A stretch of 10,263 bases of DNA from Candidatus Delongbacteria bacterium (GCA_027858795.1 JAQICF010000165.1:1-10263); one strand, 5' to 3'; numbered from the stretch's first letter, positions 1 through 7,881 are shown. Numbers and translations are program-made. The notes: a model not told the origin generated them from the sequence alone.

Positions 1-2853
1 TCTGTTTCAGGATATGATTTTTGGCAAGGAATTGAATTCTATAATAGTAATGATGGCAAAGATTCATCTTATATGAAATATTGTATAGTTGACAATATTG
101 ATAAAACTACTCAAAAAGCAAGTATGGAAGGATCTATCAGCGCTATCAGTTCTTTACTATCTATTTCATATTGCGACATCCAGAATAATACAGCTTATAG
201 AGGTGGTGGATTAAATTTCAATTCATGTGGTGTAAATTTATTTAAAAACAATATTATCAACAATGATGCTAAATTTGAAGGTGGTGGTATATACATTAAT
301 AATAACGATGCAAATGAATTATTCGAAACTATTATCGAAAAGAATCTGATTAAAGATAATATCGTTTCTGAAGCTGGATCGACTATATTAGGTGGAGGTG
401 GTATCGCAGTAGTTGATCCTCTCAGGTATACTAATGTTGTTCGAATTACAGAAAATGATATTATTAGCAATGGTGTTTATAGCGATGGTAGCCTTTCTGG
501 TGCCGGTGGTGGTATCAATGTTTTTGCTGCTGAATATATGGAATTACAGATAGTTGGTAACAAAATAATGTATAATCAAGCTTATAATGCCGGTGGTGGA
601 TGGATTCAATGCTCTGAAGTGCAAGATTTCAATCTTAAGAATTTTGTATTCAGCAACAATATTGTTTCAAATAACTCTGGATATTATTACGGTGGATTAT
701 ATTTTAACACAGGAAAACTAAAAAATCCTATAGATCTTAAGTTCTTTAACAATAATTTTGTTAACAACTTGAACACTGACATTAAGACAGGAGTCGGTGG
801 ATTATACATTGCACATAACGGCAATTACTTCCAAATTAAAAATTCGATATTCTGGGATAACAAAAAAAATAGCGAACCTTCAGATATTCAAATTGAACCT
901 TCTGTTGGATATGATAAATTTACATCCTTTTGTAATTCCACAATTTATATGGAAGGTCAGGGGAACATATCATCTCCATCATTATTTAATCGTGTAGTAG
1001 AAGGTTTCGGAGCTACTCCTTACATAAACTATCTAAGAGGAGATTATCATCTTGCTTTAGGATCACCATGTATTGACAAAGGCGATCCTAATATTGCAGT
1101 TGATCTTAGTCTTGATCCTACAATTTATAATCTATTGAATTCACCTCCTAATATTGGAGCTTGGGGATTAACTGATGAATATACTACTTCAAAATATGAG
1201 ACACTACCTTATGAAGAAGGAATGTCAATATTTGTTGAACCACTACAAACGGTCTTCATGGATTGTTCCGGTGCTCGTGCTCCAATCAAATTTGATGAAA
1301 TTATTATAGCTGATGGTGGAAAATTATTTATAAATCCTAATGATTTTCAACACATTGGTATCATAAATTTACAAGTAGGCGGGCAAAAGATCGGCGATGA
1401 ATACACAAGTAGGTTTGAGAAATATGTTGGAGATCAGGAAACAACAGGAAAATTCGAAAATTATATATTGGATATTGACCAGATGAATTGTACTGGTGTT
1501 GAATTAAGTGGTTGGTATTTAAATATTACTTCTGATAAACCTTTAACATTGAATGATTCAAAGGTTTATATAAAAAAGAATGATCCTAATGTAGAGCTTA
1601 CAGAATGCGGTATTGATATAGGATTATCTTTAGATTTTACTATAACAAATAATATTATTGCAAATTTCGACACAGGAATTTATTCACCACCAATACAAGC
1701 AGGAAAAGCATCAAGAAGAGGAAGAATAACAAATAACGTGGTAAGTTTCGACCCTAGTGAAAGCCAAAAACGAACAGGAAAAAATACAGGCATTTCAGTT
1801 ACTGATACTGATGCGGAGATTGATAATAACGAAATAATTAATCCTGACGATGGTATCGAAGCTTCACAATCTAGTGGTAGAATTACCAATAATACGGTAT
1901 CATTTGATCCATCCGAAAGTCAAAAACAAAAAGGTGCAGATAAGAAAGGTATCTATATATTAAACAACTCAAATATGGAAGTTACATCCAATTTAATAAC
2001 TTCAAATGATACTGCTACTCTTAGTATAAGTGGTATTGAAGTAGAAAATTCTTCCGTTGTAGCTTCATACAATGTAATAGATTTTATAAAATATGATTCA
2101 AAGTTTACGTACTACGGGTTTTATACAACTGGATTAGGAAGCAATTCTCAATTCATTAATAATACAATTAATAATGCAACTTACGGTTTCTACAATGTTG
2201 GAAGTGCCAATTCTACAGATTTTATTAACAACATCGTTTGGGGCAACGATCTCCTTAGGAGTCATGATGTTTACAGTGACAGTAAAATATTAGTAGCGTA
2301 CAATAATAACATTTTAGGTACAATCTACGAGCAAGGATTACTTGATTCAAAAGACAACTTTGAAGATGAACCACTTTTCAAATCTGTAAGGATAAGTGAT
2401 TTTAATTTGGATAAAAGTTCAAAATCTATTGATGCAGGATTCCTAATAAAGGACTTTCATGAGCTTGGTGTAAATTTCTACGGTGATAAACCTGATGTAG
2501 GAGCTTTAGAGTACTATGTTGCTGTTATTACGGACTTAAATTCCCCGACAAATGTTAATATTTCAACTTCTGGATCTTTAGCTACGATCTCTTGGAATTC
2601 AGTAACGAATGCAAATTCTTATAAGATATATCAGTCAACTGACCCGTATGGAACTTTCTCGTTCGTTAAATCTACATCTAGCACTTCTTGGTCAGCAACT
2701 ATGTCAAGTACAAAGTATTTCTATTATATAATTGCAAGTACTGATGCCGCAAAATCCATTGTTGAGGATATTAAGTTAGATACCGAAACAATTAAGATAG
2801 TGAAACCAAAGAAAAAAATTCGACAAAACATTTACGAACTAAGCAATAGGTAG
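1..2853 (+). CDS. Secreted right-handed beta-helix protein with C-terminal FN3-like domain (5' partial)
   Basis: The reading frame is open from base 1 and the 24 codons before the first ATG (base 73) align with residues just after the N-cap of the downstream paralogue (its WGGIFI region), so the real start and signal peptide lie upstream; 950 residues are visible. Seven glycine-rich turns (GGGLN, GGGIY, GGLYI and similar) between about bases 200 and 810 resemble chlamydial Pmp-type repeats. A closing SPCIDKGD...NIGAW motif follows near bases 1050-1160. A second helix contains two copies of RITNN-V-SFDPSESQK 52 residues apart and closes with SIDAG...DVGALEY near 2425-2515. A fibronectin-III-like domain (SW, SYKIY, DPYG, STSW) spans about 2530-2760, then a basic tail with KPKKKIRQ. 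The fold suggests a surface or extracellular protein, possibly a carbohydrate-binding or adhesive one, but no catalytic residues are recognisable and function is unknown. It is a tandem paralogue of the next gene. Confidence 0.9.
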   Translation, partial: SVSGYDFWQGIEFYNSNDGKDSSYMKYCIVDNIDKTTQKASMEGSISAISSLLSISYCDIQNNTAYRGGGLNFNSCGVNLFKNNIINNDAKFEGGGIYINNNDANELFETIIEKNLIKDNIVSEAGSTILGGGGIAVVDPLRYTNVVRITENDIISNGVYSDGSLSGAGGGINVFAAEYMELQIVGNKIMYNQAYNAGGGWIQCSEVQDFNLKNFVFSNNIVSNNSGYYYGGLYFNTGKLKNPIDLKFFNNNFVNNLNTDIKTGVGGLYIAHNGNYFQIKNSIFWDNKKNSEPSDIQIEPSVGYDKFTSFCNSTIYMEGQGNISSPSLFNRVVEGFGATPYINYLRGDYHLALGSPCIDKGDPNIAVDLSLDPTIYNLLNSPPNIGAWGLTDEYTTSKYETLPYEEGMSIFVEPLQTVFMDCSGARAPIKFDEIIIADGGKLFINPNDFQHIGIINLQVGGQKIGDEYTSRFEKYVGDQETTGKFENYILDIDQMNCTGVELSGWYLNITSDKPLTLNDSKVYIKKNDPNVELTECGIDIGLSLDFTITNNIIANFDTGIYSPPIQAGKASRRGRITNNVVSFDPSESQKRTGKNTGISVTDTDAEIDNNEIINPDDGIEASQSSGRITNNTVSFDPSESQKQKGADKKGIYILNNSNMEVTSNLITSNDTATLSISGIEVENSSVVASYNVIDFIKYDSKFTYYGFYTTGLGSNSQFINNTINNATYGFYNVGSANSTDFINNIVWGNDLLRSHDVYSDSKILVAYNNNILGTIYEQGLLDSKDNFEDEPLFKSVRISDFNLDKSSKSIDAGFLIKDFHELGVNFYGDKPDVGALEYYVAVITDLNSPTNVNISTSGSLATISWNSVTNANSYKIYQSTDPYGTFSFVKSTSSTSWSATMSSTKYFYYIIASTDAAKSIVEDIKLDTETIKIVKPKKKIRQNIYELSNR
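1723..1926 (+). repeat. Duplicated 16-residue motif, 52-residue period, in the first beta-helix protein
   Basis: Two 48-base segments (1723-1770 and 1879-1926) encode RITNNVVSFDPSESQK and RITNNTVSFDPSESQK, exactly 156 bases apart. The 15 codons after the Arg differ at about 15 of 45 bases yet only one residue changes, including two serines encoded by AGT in one copy and TCN in the other. That pattern points to selection on the peptide, not a fresh DNA duplication. The same period occurs in the paralogue. Confidence 0.85.
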
Positions 2854-2875
2854 ATACGCATAAAATAGTTATGTG

Positions 2876-2906
2876 AAAAAATCCTGAGAAATCAGGATTT
2901 TTTTTT
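2876..2906 (+). terminator. Rho-independent terminator of the first beta-helix gene
   Basis: A perfect 7-bp stem, ATCCTGA (2881-2887) and TCAGGAT (2892-2898), has a GAAA tetraloop and runs into nine T residues; preceding A residues can extend the stem. It lies 22 bases after the stop codon, so the two beta-helix genes are probably transcribed separately. Confidence 0.9.
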
Positions 2907-2923
2907 GTTAAATTATTTTATGT

Positions 2924-2952
2924 TTGTATTTTTGAACTTTTTTTTGTATTAT
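2924..2952 (+). promoter_or_regulatory. Possible sigma-70-type promoter for the second beta-helix gene
   Basis: TTGTAT (2924-2929) and TATTAT (2947-2952) are separated by 17 bases in a T-rich stretch between the upstream terminator and the gene. Both boxes deviate from consensus and the region is so AT-rich that chance matches are likely. A promoter is expected here because a terminator precedes the gene; the exact boxes are uncertain. Confidence 0.25.
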
Positions 2953-3013
2953 AACTTAACACAGTAGTAACTTAGAAGACGAAAATATATTTAATAATAT
3001 TCGGGGAGATATT

Positions 3014-6000
3014 ATGACTGATTATCGAAGAGTGATTTTGTTCATCATGGTCACAGTTTCTTTTATTTATGCAACACAGTTCGGTCCATGGTCGCATTTT
3101 AAAGCTATAACAAGTGATATTGATCTTATTGCTGGAGATACTTTAACTATCAGTGCTGGAACTGAGGTAAGATTTTCACCTGGTACAAAGTTAAATATTT
3201 TGGGAGGTGTCGTCATATCAAACGGAACTTCATCAGATCCAGTAATATTCGGAGCACTTGATCCAAATGATCCGTCATGGGGTGGTATTTTTATAAACAA
3301 CTCTGATCCGTTACAAGTGTCAACATTCAACTCGACTATTTTCACAAAAATGTACTCATACGGAGATGGACCGATCAGTATTGGTGATCAATCAAGCATT
3401 GATTTTATTAACTGTAGGTTCATTGATAATCATGCAGATTATAATGGTGGTGCAGTTTATGTTTCGTCCGGTAATGTAAATTTCATAACATGTATCTTTA
3501 GAAATAACAGTGCTGAAAATGGTGGTGGTCTTTACATATACAATAATCCAAGTGCAGCTCCAAGTAACATAAATTTAAACTATTGCTCATTCTTAGCGAA
3601 TAGTGCTTCTAATGGTGGTGGATTATATATCAAAGATTATGATGGAGCATCTGATGATATGTTTTTAAGTATACAGAATACAAGATTCCATTATAACAAA
3701 GCTAACGATCCTGGTGGATTAGGTGGTGGTCTTTTTATTAACATACTAGCACGTATCGATTTAAAACTGAAATATTGTAAGATCCAGTATAACGATGCAA
3801 CTCTCTCTGGTGGAGGGATCTACTCTAAATATTTTGAAATGGATTATGGAGCTAATAATATTCAACCCCAAGAATTCTCTAACCTTTTAATAACGCAAAA
3901 CTCAGCTAAAGATGGTGGAGGTGTTTACTTTAGTACCGGTTTTACGCAAAACCCTGCAAATATTGATTTCATAAATACTACAATTGCTTTCAATAAGGTA
4001 ACTACTTCACAGCAAGAAAATGATGGTGGTGGTATACATATTGTTTCTAAAGGTAACTACCCATTGATAAAAAATACGATTCTCTGGGGTAATTCTACAA
4101 CTGGTGAATGGGGGCAGGTATTCATTTCAGATAACACATACCCAACTTTTAATGCTGTGTTTCCTTTTTGTGATATTCAAGAAGGTGATTGGTTTGGCTA
4201 TGAAGGTTTAGTTGTTGACCCTAAATTTATTAGACCTCCTTTGATCGCATCCAATACCTTACTAGCAGCTGATAGATTTGATTACCACTTATCTTTGAAT
4301 TCTGATTGTATAGATGCAGGAGATCCAACTACTCCAATCAATCCTATAGCAACGCGGGAAGTAAATTATCCTCCGGTAAATATTGGAGCTTATGGTAATA
4401 CCAAACAAGCTTCAGTCCCGTTAAGTTCAATAACTCCAATACCCGCTGGAACTGTTTCAGATCTTACTATACCTGCTGGTGGAGTTGTAGTCCTTGATTT
4501 TGAAGGAAAATTACAAACGGTCACTTTTAATTGTGTTATACTTAATGAAGGATCACAACTTCATTTAAAAGGATCAAATTTAGCTAATATCAATATTACT
4601 GATCTACTTACTCCAATTCAACCGGAAGGTAAATATTTTAATGATGAAAGGATTGTTATACAAAAACTTATTGAAACCGATTTAACAACTCAAACTCTAA
4701 ATATAACTGGTATGGCTACTCTTCACGGAGTTGAATTAAGTGATATGCAATTAAATATCACTGGGATAGCACCTGAAGTAAATATTAATAATTCAAAAAT
4801 TTACAATTCTGATACAGAACTACTTTCAAGTGGCATTTCAGCTACAGATCCACTAGAACTCACTATTATTAATAGCTCTATCGATAATTTTAAAACTGGT
4901 ATTGAAGTAATTTACACAGGCCCTAACAAAAATAAAGGATCCAAACGAATTACAAATAATACTATAACTTTTGATCCTGGCGAAACACAAAAACTTGGAC
5001 AACAGATAGGCATCCAAGTACAAAATGCATACGATATGAAAATTGAAGATAATGATATAGATAATGGAGAAATTGGAATTCGGATGTCCAGCTCTAGTGG
5101 AAGGATCACAAATAATACTGTTACTTTTGATCCTGGTGAAACACAAAAAAATAAATTATTAGGTAGAATTGCGATTGATGTTATTGGTGGAACAGATGCA
5201 ATATTGGAAGATAATGATATTTGGATTACTGATACAACTACTCTAACAGCTATCACAGGTATAAATGTAGAAAATAGTAGTGCTAAAATATATTATAACA
5301 AGATCAACTTTGCTGACGCAGGTGCCAAGGTTAGAAACGGTATCGTTTTTAATAATGTTTTTGATAGTACTTATGCGTATAATAACACAATTTATAATGC
5401 CTCAAATGGTGTTAATATAACTTCGGGATTATATGGCATTGATCTTATCAATAATATCATCTGGAACGATGGCTCAATGAATATTGATACTACGGATGTT
5501 AAATTCTATAATAATGATATTAAATATTTACCTATTGGAATAGTTGGCACAGGTAATATCAGCTCTGATCCATTATGTATTGATCCATCAACAAATGATC
5601 TAATAATTGGAACTTCATCACCTTGTATGGATGCAGGATTAGTAGTAAGTGATTTTCACTATTCCGGCTTAACTTATTTTGGATCTGCTCCAGAAATTGG
5701 TGCAGTTGAATACTATGTTGAATTTACGGCACCTGAAAATCCTACAGTATCAGTTAGTGGCTCAACTTTCACATTCGGCTGGGATCCTGTTCCTGGGGCA
5801 CTATCCTATTCGGTTTATTCATCCGATGATCCTTATGGAACATATGTTTTAGAGACAGTTGTGGCATCTACTTCATGGGATGCGACAATTTCTTCAGCTA
5901 AGAGATTTTATTATGTAGCTGCAAACGACGAATCTAAAAATGTAGGTTATGTGAGAGAAACAATACCTTATGATGAGGTTAAAAAAGATGAAAATAATAC

Positions 6001-6055
6001 AGTTATTAAGAAAAGAATTCCAAGGAAAATAAAACGCACTAACTCAAGTAGATAG
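3014..6055 (+). CDS. Secreted double beta-helix protein with C-terminal FN3-like domain
   Basis: The ATG is preceded five bases upstream by GGGGAG (3003-3008), and the 1013-residue product begins with a signal peptide: Arg-Arg, a hydrophobic core at about 7-19, and a likely cut after IYA (20). Residues 30-95 form an N-cap. Residues 130-345 carry seven Pmp-like turns: GGAVY (145), GGGLY (170, 201), GGGLF (237), GGGIY (266), GGGVY (301), GGGIH (338). A closing DCIDAGD...NIGAY motif lies at 431-460. The second helix holds RITNNTITFDPGETQK (645) and RITNNTVTFDPGETQK (697), and closes with SPCMDAG near 868. An FN3-like domain covers about 906-985, followed by a basic tail (KKRIPRKIKR). It is a full-length paralogue of the preceding gene, and its terminator is shared with the convergent gene. 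It is presumably exported to the surface or medium; ligand and enzymatic activity cannot be told from sequence. Pectate-lyase-like activity is possible for the fold, but no catalytic site is evident. Confidence 0.92.
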   Translation: MTDYRRVILFIMVTVSFIYATQFGPWSHFKAITSDIDLIAGDTLTISAGTEVRFSPGTKLNILGGVVISNGTSSDPVIFGALDPNDPSWGGIFINNSDPLQVSTFNSTIFTKMYSYGDGPISIGDQSSIDFINCRFIDNHADYNGGAVYVSSGNVNFITCIFRNNSAENGGGLYIYNNPSAAPSNINLNYCSFLANSASNGGGLYIKDYDGASDDMFLSIQNTRFHYNKANDPGGLGGGLFINILARIDLKLKYCKIQYNDATLSGGGIYSKYFEMDYGANNIQPQEFSNLLITQNSAKDGGGVYFSTGFTQNPANIDFINTTIAFNKVTTSQQENDGGGIHIVSKGNYPLIKNTILWGNSTTGEWGQVFISDNTYPTFNAVFPFCDIQEGDWFGYEGLVVDPKFIRPPLIASNTLLAADRFDYHLSLNSDCIDAGDPTTPINPIATREVNYPPVNIGAYGNTKQASVPLSSITPIPAGTVSDLTIPAGGVVVLDFEGKLQTVTFNCVILNEGSQLHLKGSNLANINITDLLTPIQPEGKYFNDERIVIQKLIETDLTTQTLNITGMATLHGVELSDMQLNITGIAPEVNINNSKIYNSDTELLSSGISATDPLELTIINSSIDNFKTGIEVIYTGPNKNKGSKRITNNTITFDPGETQKLGQQIGIQVQNAYDMKIEDNDIDNGEIGIRMSSSSGRITNNTVTFDPGETQKNKLLGRIAIDVIGGTDAILEDNDIWITDTTTLTAITGINVENSSAKIYYNKINFADAGAKVRNGIVFNNVFDSTYAYNNTIYNASNGVNITSGLYGIDLINNIIWNDGSMNIDTTDVKFYNNDIKYLPIGIVGTGNISSDPLCIDPSTNDLIIGTSSPCMDAGLVVSDFHYSGLTYFGSAPEIGAVEYYVEFTAPENPTVSVSGSTFTFGWDPVPGALSYSVYSSDDPYGTYVLETVVASTSWDATISSAKRFYYVAANDESKNVGYVRETIPYDEVKKDENNTVIKKRIPRKIKRTNSSR
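4946..5149 (+). repeat. Duplicated 16-residue motif, 52-residue period, in the second beta-helix protein
   Basis: Two 48-base segments (4946-4993 and 5102-5149) encode RITNNTITFDPGETQK and RITNNTVTFDPGETQK, again exactly 156 bases apart. After the first codon only about 4 of 45 bases differ, so this pair is much more alike at DNA level than the pair in the upstream gene. That fits recent duplication or conversion within the gene, or simply stronger constraint. Confidence 0.85.
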
Positions 6056-6063
6056 TGCGTTTT
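6031..6063 (+). other. Perfect 11-bp inverted repeat spanning the stop codon of the second beta-helix gene
   Basis: AAAACGCACTA (6031-6041) pairs perfectly with TAGTGCGTTTT (6053-6063) around an 11-base loop. The stop codon TAG (6053-6055) is the first part of the right arm. Only four T residues follow the GC part, so it is a weak terminator at best; it could protect the mRNA 3' end or act together with the strong hairpin immediately downstream. Confidence 0.75.
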
Positions 6064-6069
6064 AGAAAA

Positions 6070-6108
6070 GAACAAAAAAAGCCCCGCAGAAAGGGGCTTT
6101 TTTTGTTC
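6070..6108. terminator. Bidirectional Rho-independent terminator between convergent genes
   Basis: A perfect 16-bp inverted repeat (6070-6085 with 6093-6108) has a GCCCC/GGGGC core, a 7-base loop, and A7 on the left with T7 on the right. It therefore reads as a stem plus U-tract in both directions. It ends the second beta-helix gene on the + strand and the ArsC-like gene, or the whole tldD operon, on the - strand. Confidence 0.92.
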
Positions 6109-6149
6109 ACTTATATCTAATCACTTATATTTCATCACTTATCACTATC
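6108..6149. repeat. Three tandem copies of a 14-base CACTTAT unit
   Basis: Units begin at 6108, 6122 and 6136. The first two read CACTTATATCTAAT and CACTTATATTTCAT; the third diverges after CACTTAT. The third copy lies inside the last codons of the ArsC-like gene, so the C-terminal SDK residues and stop come from repeat sequence. Probably a minor slippage product. Confidence 0.5.
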
Positions 6150-6479
6150 GATCCATTCCTTCCAGGTATCGGGCTCATATCCAACAGTAGCCTTTCCCCC
6201 GTTCCTAACAATAGGAAGTTTTAACAAACTCTGATCTGAAAGTAATTCTTCCTCTGCATCGAACTGCAAGTATTGAAATTTCTTTTTGAACAGCTGTGAA
6301 TCTTTATCGATCATTTCTTCTGCTCCACCAATTGCATTTTTAACCTTTTCAAATTCACCCTTACTCATCTCTTTCTCATCCAAGTTCACTGAATGAAATT
6401 GAATTCTTCTGTCAGAGAAAAACCTTTCTGCTTTCTTAGAATCTTTACTCTTCTTTCTGCTAAATATTTGAATATTCAT
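6135..6479 (-). CDS. ArsC/Spx-fold (thioredoxin-like) protein lacking all cysteines
   Basis: This 114-residue protein has the length and layout of the ArsC/Spx family. An N-terminal strand (NIQIF) leads to the loop where CXXC or CX3 normally sits, here S11-K-D-S14, followed by a KKAERFF helix. The C-terminal LPIVR (88-92) cis-proline segment and GG-KATVGY (94-101) are typical. The start follows GAGGA (6486-6490) with a 6-base gap. Family members reduce arsenate or bind RNA polymerase (Spx) through the N-terminal cysteine. Here both positions are serine and no cysteine occurs anywhere, so arsenate reductase or disulfide-switch chemistry is not expected. Ser11 is encoded by AGT, one base from TGT. 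It lies 94 bases after tldE without a clear terminator between, so it may be cotranscribed. A structural or regulatory role is possible; function is unknown. Confidence 0.85.
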   Translation of the reverse strand: MNIQIFSRKKSKDSKKAERFFSDRRIQFHSVNLDEKEMSKGEFEKVKNAIGGAEEMIDKDSQLFKKKFQYLQFDAEEELLSDQSLLKLPIVRNGGKATVGYEPDTWKEWIDSDK

Positions 6480-6503
6480 AATTCATCCTCATTAATATAA
6501 ACA

Positions 6504-6563
6504 GGTCGGACATAAAGCCCGACCCTACATATCATTTATTCTTTGTGTCTCTGTGGCTTTGTG
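6504..6563. repeat. Intergenic palindrome and CTTTGTG direct repeat
   Basis: GGTCGG (6504-6509) and CCGACC (6519-6524) form a GC-rich stem with a 9-base loop; no U-tract follows on either strand, so it is not a standard terminator. Beside it, CTTTGTG occurs at 6541-6547 and 6557-6563 within a purine/pyrimidine-biased stretch. Both elements resemble short dispersed intergenic sequences seen in many environmental bacterial genomes, which is a recollection, not a search result. Confidence 0.5.
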
Positions 6564-6573
6564 AGAGACAATC

Positions 6574-7881
6574 TTAAAATGTTGTGGTATCAACGAACGT
6601 GAAATCTTTGATCAGCATTGTTGGAACCCTGATATTATCTAGAACTGCATTGCCATAAATACTCATAGCAGGTTCTGTTTTACCCAATGCTAAGATCCTT
6701 TTTGTTACTTCTGTAGCGATCTCATTAAATCTTAGATTTACCACTGAATGTTTGATCTCTCCATTCTCAAAATAATATATTCCATCTCTTGTAAGTCCTG
6801 TGAATTCACCTTTTCTTGTGCTAACATTCCTAATGTACCAGAAATTATTAATAATGAGTCCATTATCAACCATTTTCATCATTTCTTTCTCTTTTGCATC
6901 TCCACCACTAATAAGTGTATTAGGCATAAAATTAGGGTCTTCATTGATCTTCTTAGCATAAGATCTATTTTTGAAAAGATTTTTAACTACACCATTTCTG
7001 ATCCAATCGATCGTCTCAGCCGGAATACCATCAAAACTGAATGGTGAAGCATTAACAGATGGATCGTCCAAAGTTGAGTATAATGAAAACTTATCCCCGA
7101 ACATTTGTTTTCCGATAGCTTCATGGAATGGAGTTATATTGTTATCTGCACTTCTTCTGTCATAGAAATACAAAAAGAATGCAAAGAAATTATATACAGC
7201 TTGAGGTCTAAGAATAACATTAAACGTACCTTTTTCTATCACTTTTGGTTCAGTTAATGCATCAAATCTGGAATTAATAACTTCGATCTCTTTTTTTACG
7301 TCGAAATCTTTATAATTTTTAACAATTTTTGTTAGTTTTACTTCTTTTGATATGTTATCCGACATTGTCATAGTGTTTGAAAATGAGCTGGATCTGTCAA
7401 ATCCCTCAAAACCGTTCTTGGTGAATAAATATTGATCTACTATTGTTCTAGTCGTTAGTCCCGAGATGAAAATATTTTTATTCTTAGCATTCTCAATGAG
7501 CTTTTGAATTACTTCTATCATTTCTTTCATTGAGCAGTTTTCTGTACTTTCAGCAACATTGACAACTTCAGGATAATTAACGTTCTTGGCACTTTCAACG
7601 AATTCAGGATCCGGTTGATTCATCTTAGCTATATCTTCCGCAACTTTGATCAATTTTATCAAAGTTGTGTTATCTATAGAGTTAACATTTGAGCTTGCTG
7701 ACCTGTTTCCGAATGATACTTTCAAACTAACATTCAATTTTGTTCCGCTCATATTCTGAGTTATTCTGTTCTGTGCATATCTTGTGTCCTGCTTCTCTAT
7801 CTCAGATATTGCTAGACTATAATCATCAGCTTTAGTATTCTTTGCTATGAATTCAGCTGCTTTTTTAATTTGTTCTTTCAT
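6574..7881 (-). CDS. tldE: TldE/PmbA-family subunit of the TldD-TldE metalloprotease
   Basis: The 435-residue product matches TldE/PmbA in length and pattern: an N-terminal domain beginning KEQIKKAAEFIAK, a middle VILRPQAVYNFFAFF segment, the FDGIPAETIDWIRNGVVKN stretch typical of the C-terminal domain, and a final VPTMLIKDF strand. As in other TldE proteins there is no HExxxH motif, so it is the non-catalytic partner. In E. coli TldE pairs with TldD in a cytosolic protease that matures microcin B17 and degrades CcdA; homologues trim modified peptides. The start used here is the ATG at 7879-7881, because GGAGGG (7890-7895) sits eight bases before it and it overlaps the tldD stop in TAATG, giving translational coupling. 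A longer open frame reaching 7974 lies wholly inside tldD and is rejected. No peptide substrate gene is visible in the window. Confidence 0.93.
   Translation of the reverse strand: MKEQIKKAAEFIAKNTKADDYSLAISEIEKQDTRYAQNRITQNMSGTKLNVSLKVSFGNRSASSNVNSIDNTTLIKLIKVAEDIAKMNQPDPEFVESAKNVNYPEVVNVAESTENCSMKEMIEVIQKLIENAKNKNIFISGLTTRTIVDQYLFTKNGFEGFDRSSSFSNTMTMSDNISKEVKLTKIVKNYKDFDVKKEIEVINSRFDALTEPKVIEKGTFNVILRPQAVYNFFAFFLYFYDRRSADNNITPFHEAIGKQMFGDKFSLYSTLDDPSVNASPFSFDGIPAETIDWIRNGVVKNLFKNRSYAKKINEDPNFMPNTLISGGDAKEKEMMKMVDNGLIINNFWYIRNVSTRKGEFTGLTRDGIYYFENGEIKHSVVNLRFNEIATEVTKRILALGKTEPAMSIYGNAVLDNIRVPTMLIKDFTFVDTTTF

Noticed and set aside
73..75. ATG as start of the first beta-helix gene
   Set aside because: The frame is open to base 1 and the upstream codons align with the paralogue's region after its N-cap; there is no signal peptide or Shine-Dalgarno site at this ATG.
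200..810. Repeated GGTGGT tracts as a CRISPR or satellite array
   Set aside because: They encode glycine turns of the beta-helix at irregular spacing; there are no identical repeats with spacers.
4853..5256. Two antisense open frames opposite the second beta-helix gene, and a similar one at 1680-1889
   Set aside because: They mirror the duplicated FDPGETQK or FDPSESQK motifs; no Shine-Dalgarno support, and the sense strand is clearly the coding one.
6447..6449. Possible selenocysteine at the ArsC-like active site
   Set aside because: The codon is AGT (Ser), not TGA.
7110..7140. HEAIGK in TldE as a zinc-protease motif
   Set aside because: The third ligand is Lys, not His, and the stretch aligns with a non-catalytic LGKQ region of PmbA; TldE proteins lack the motif.
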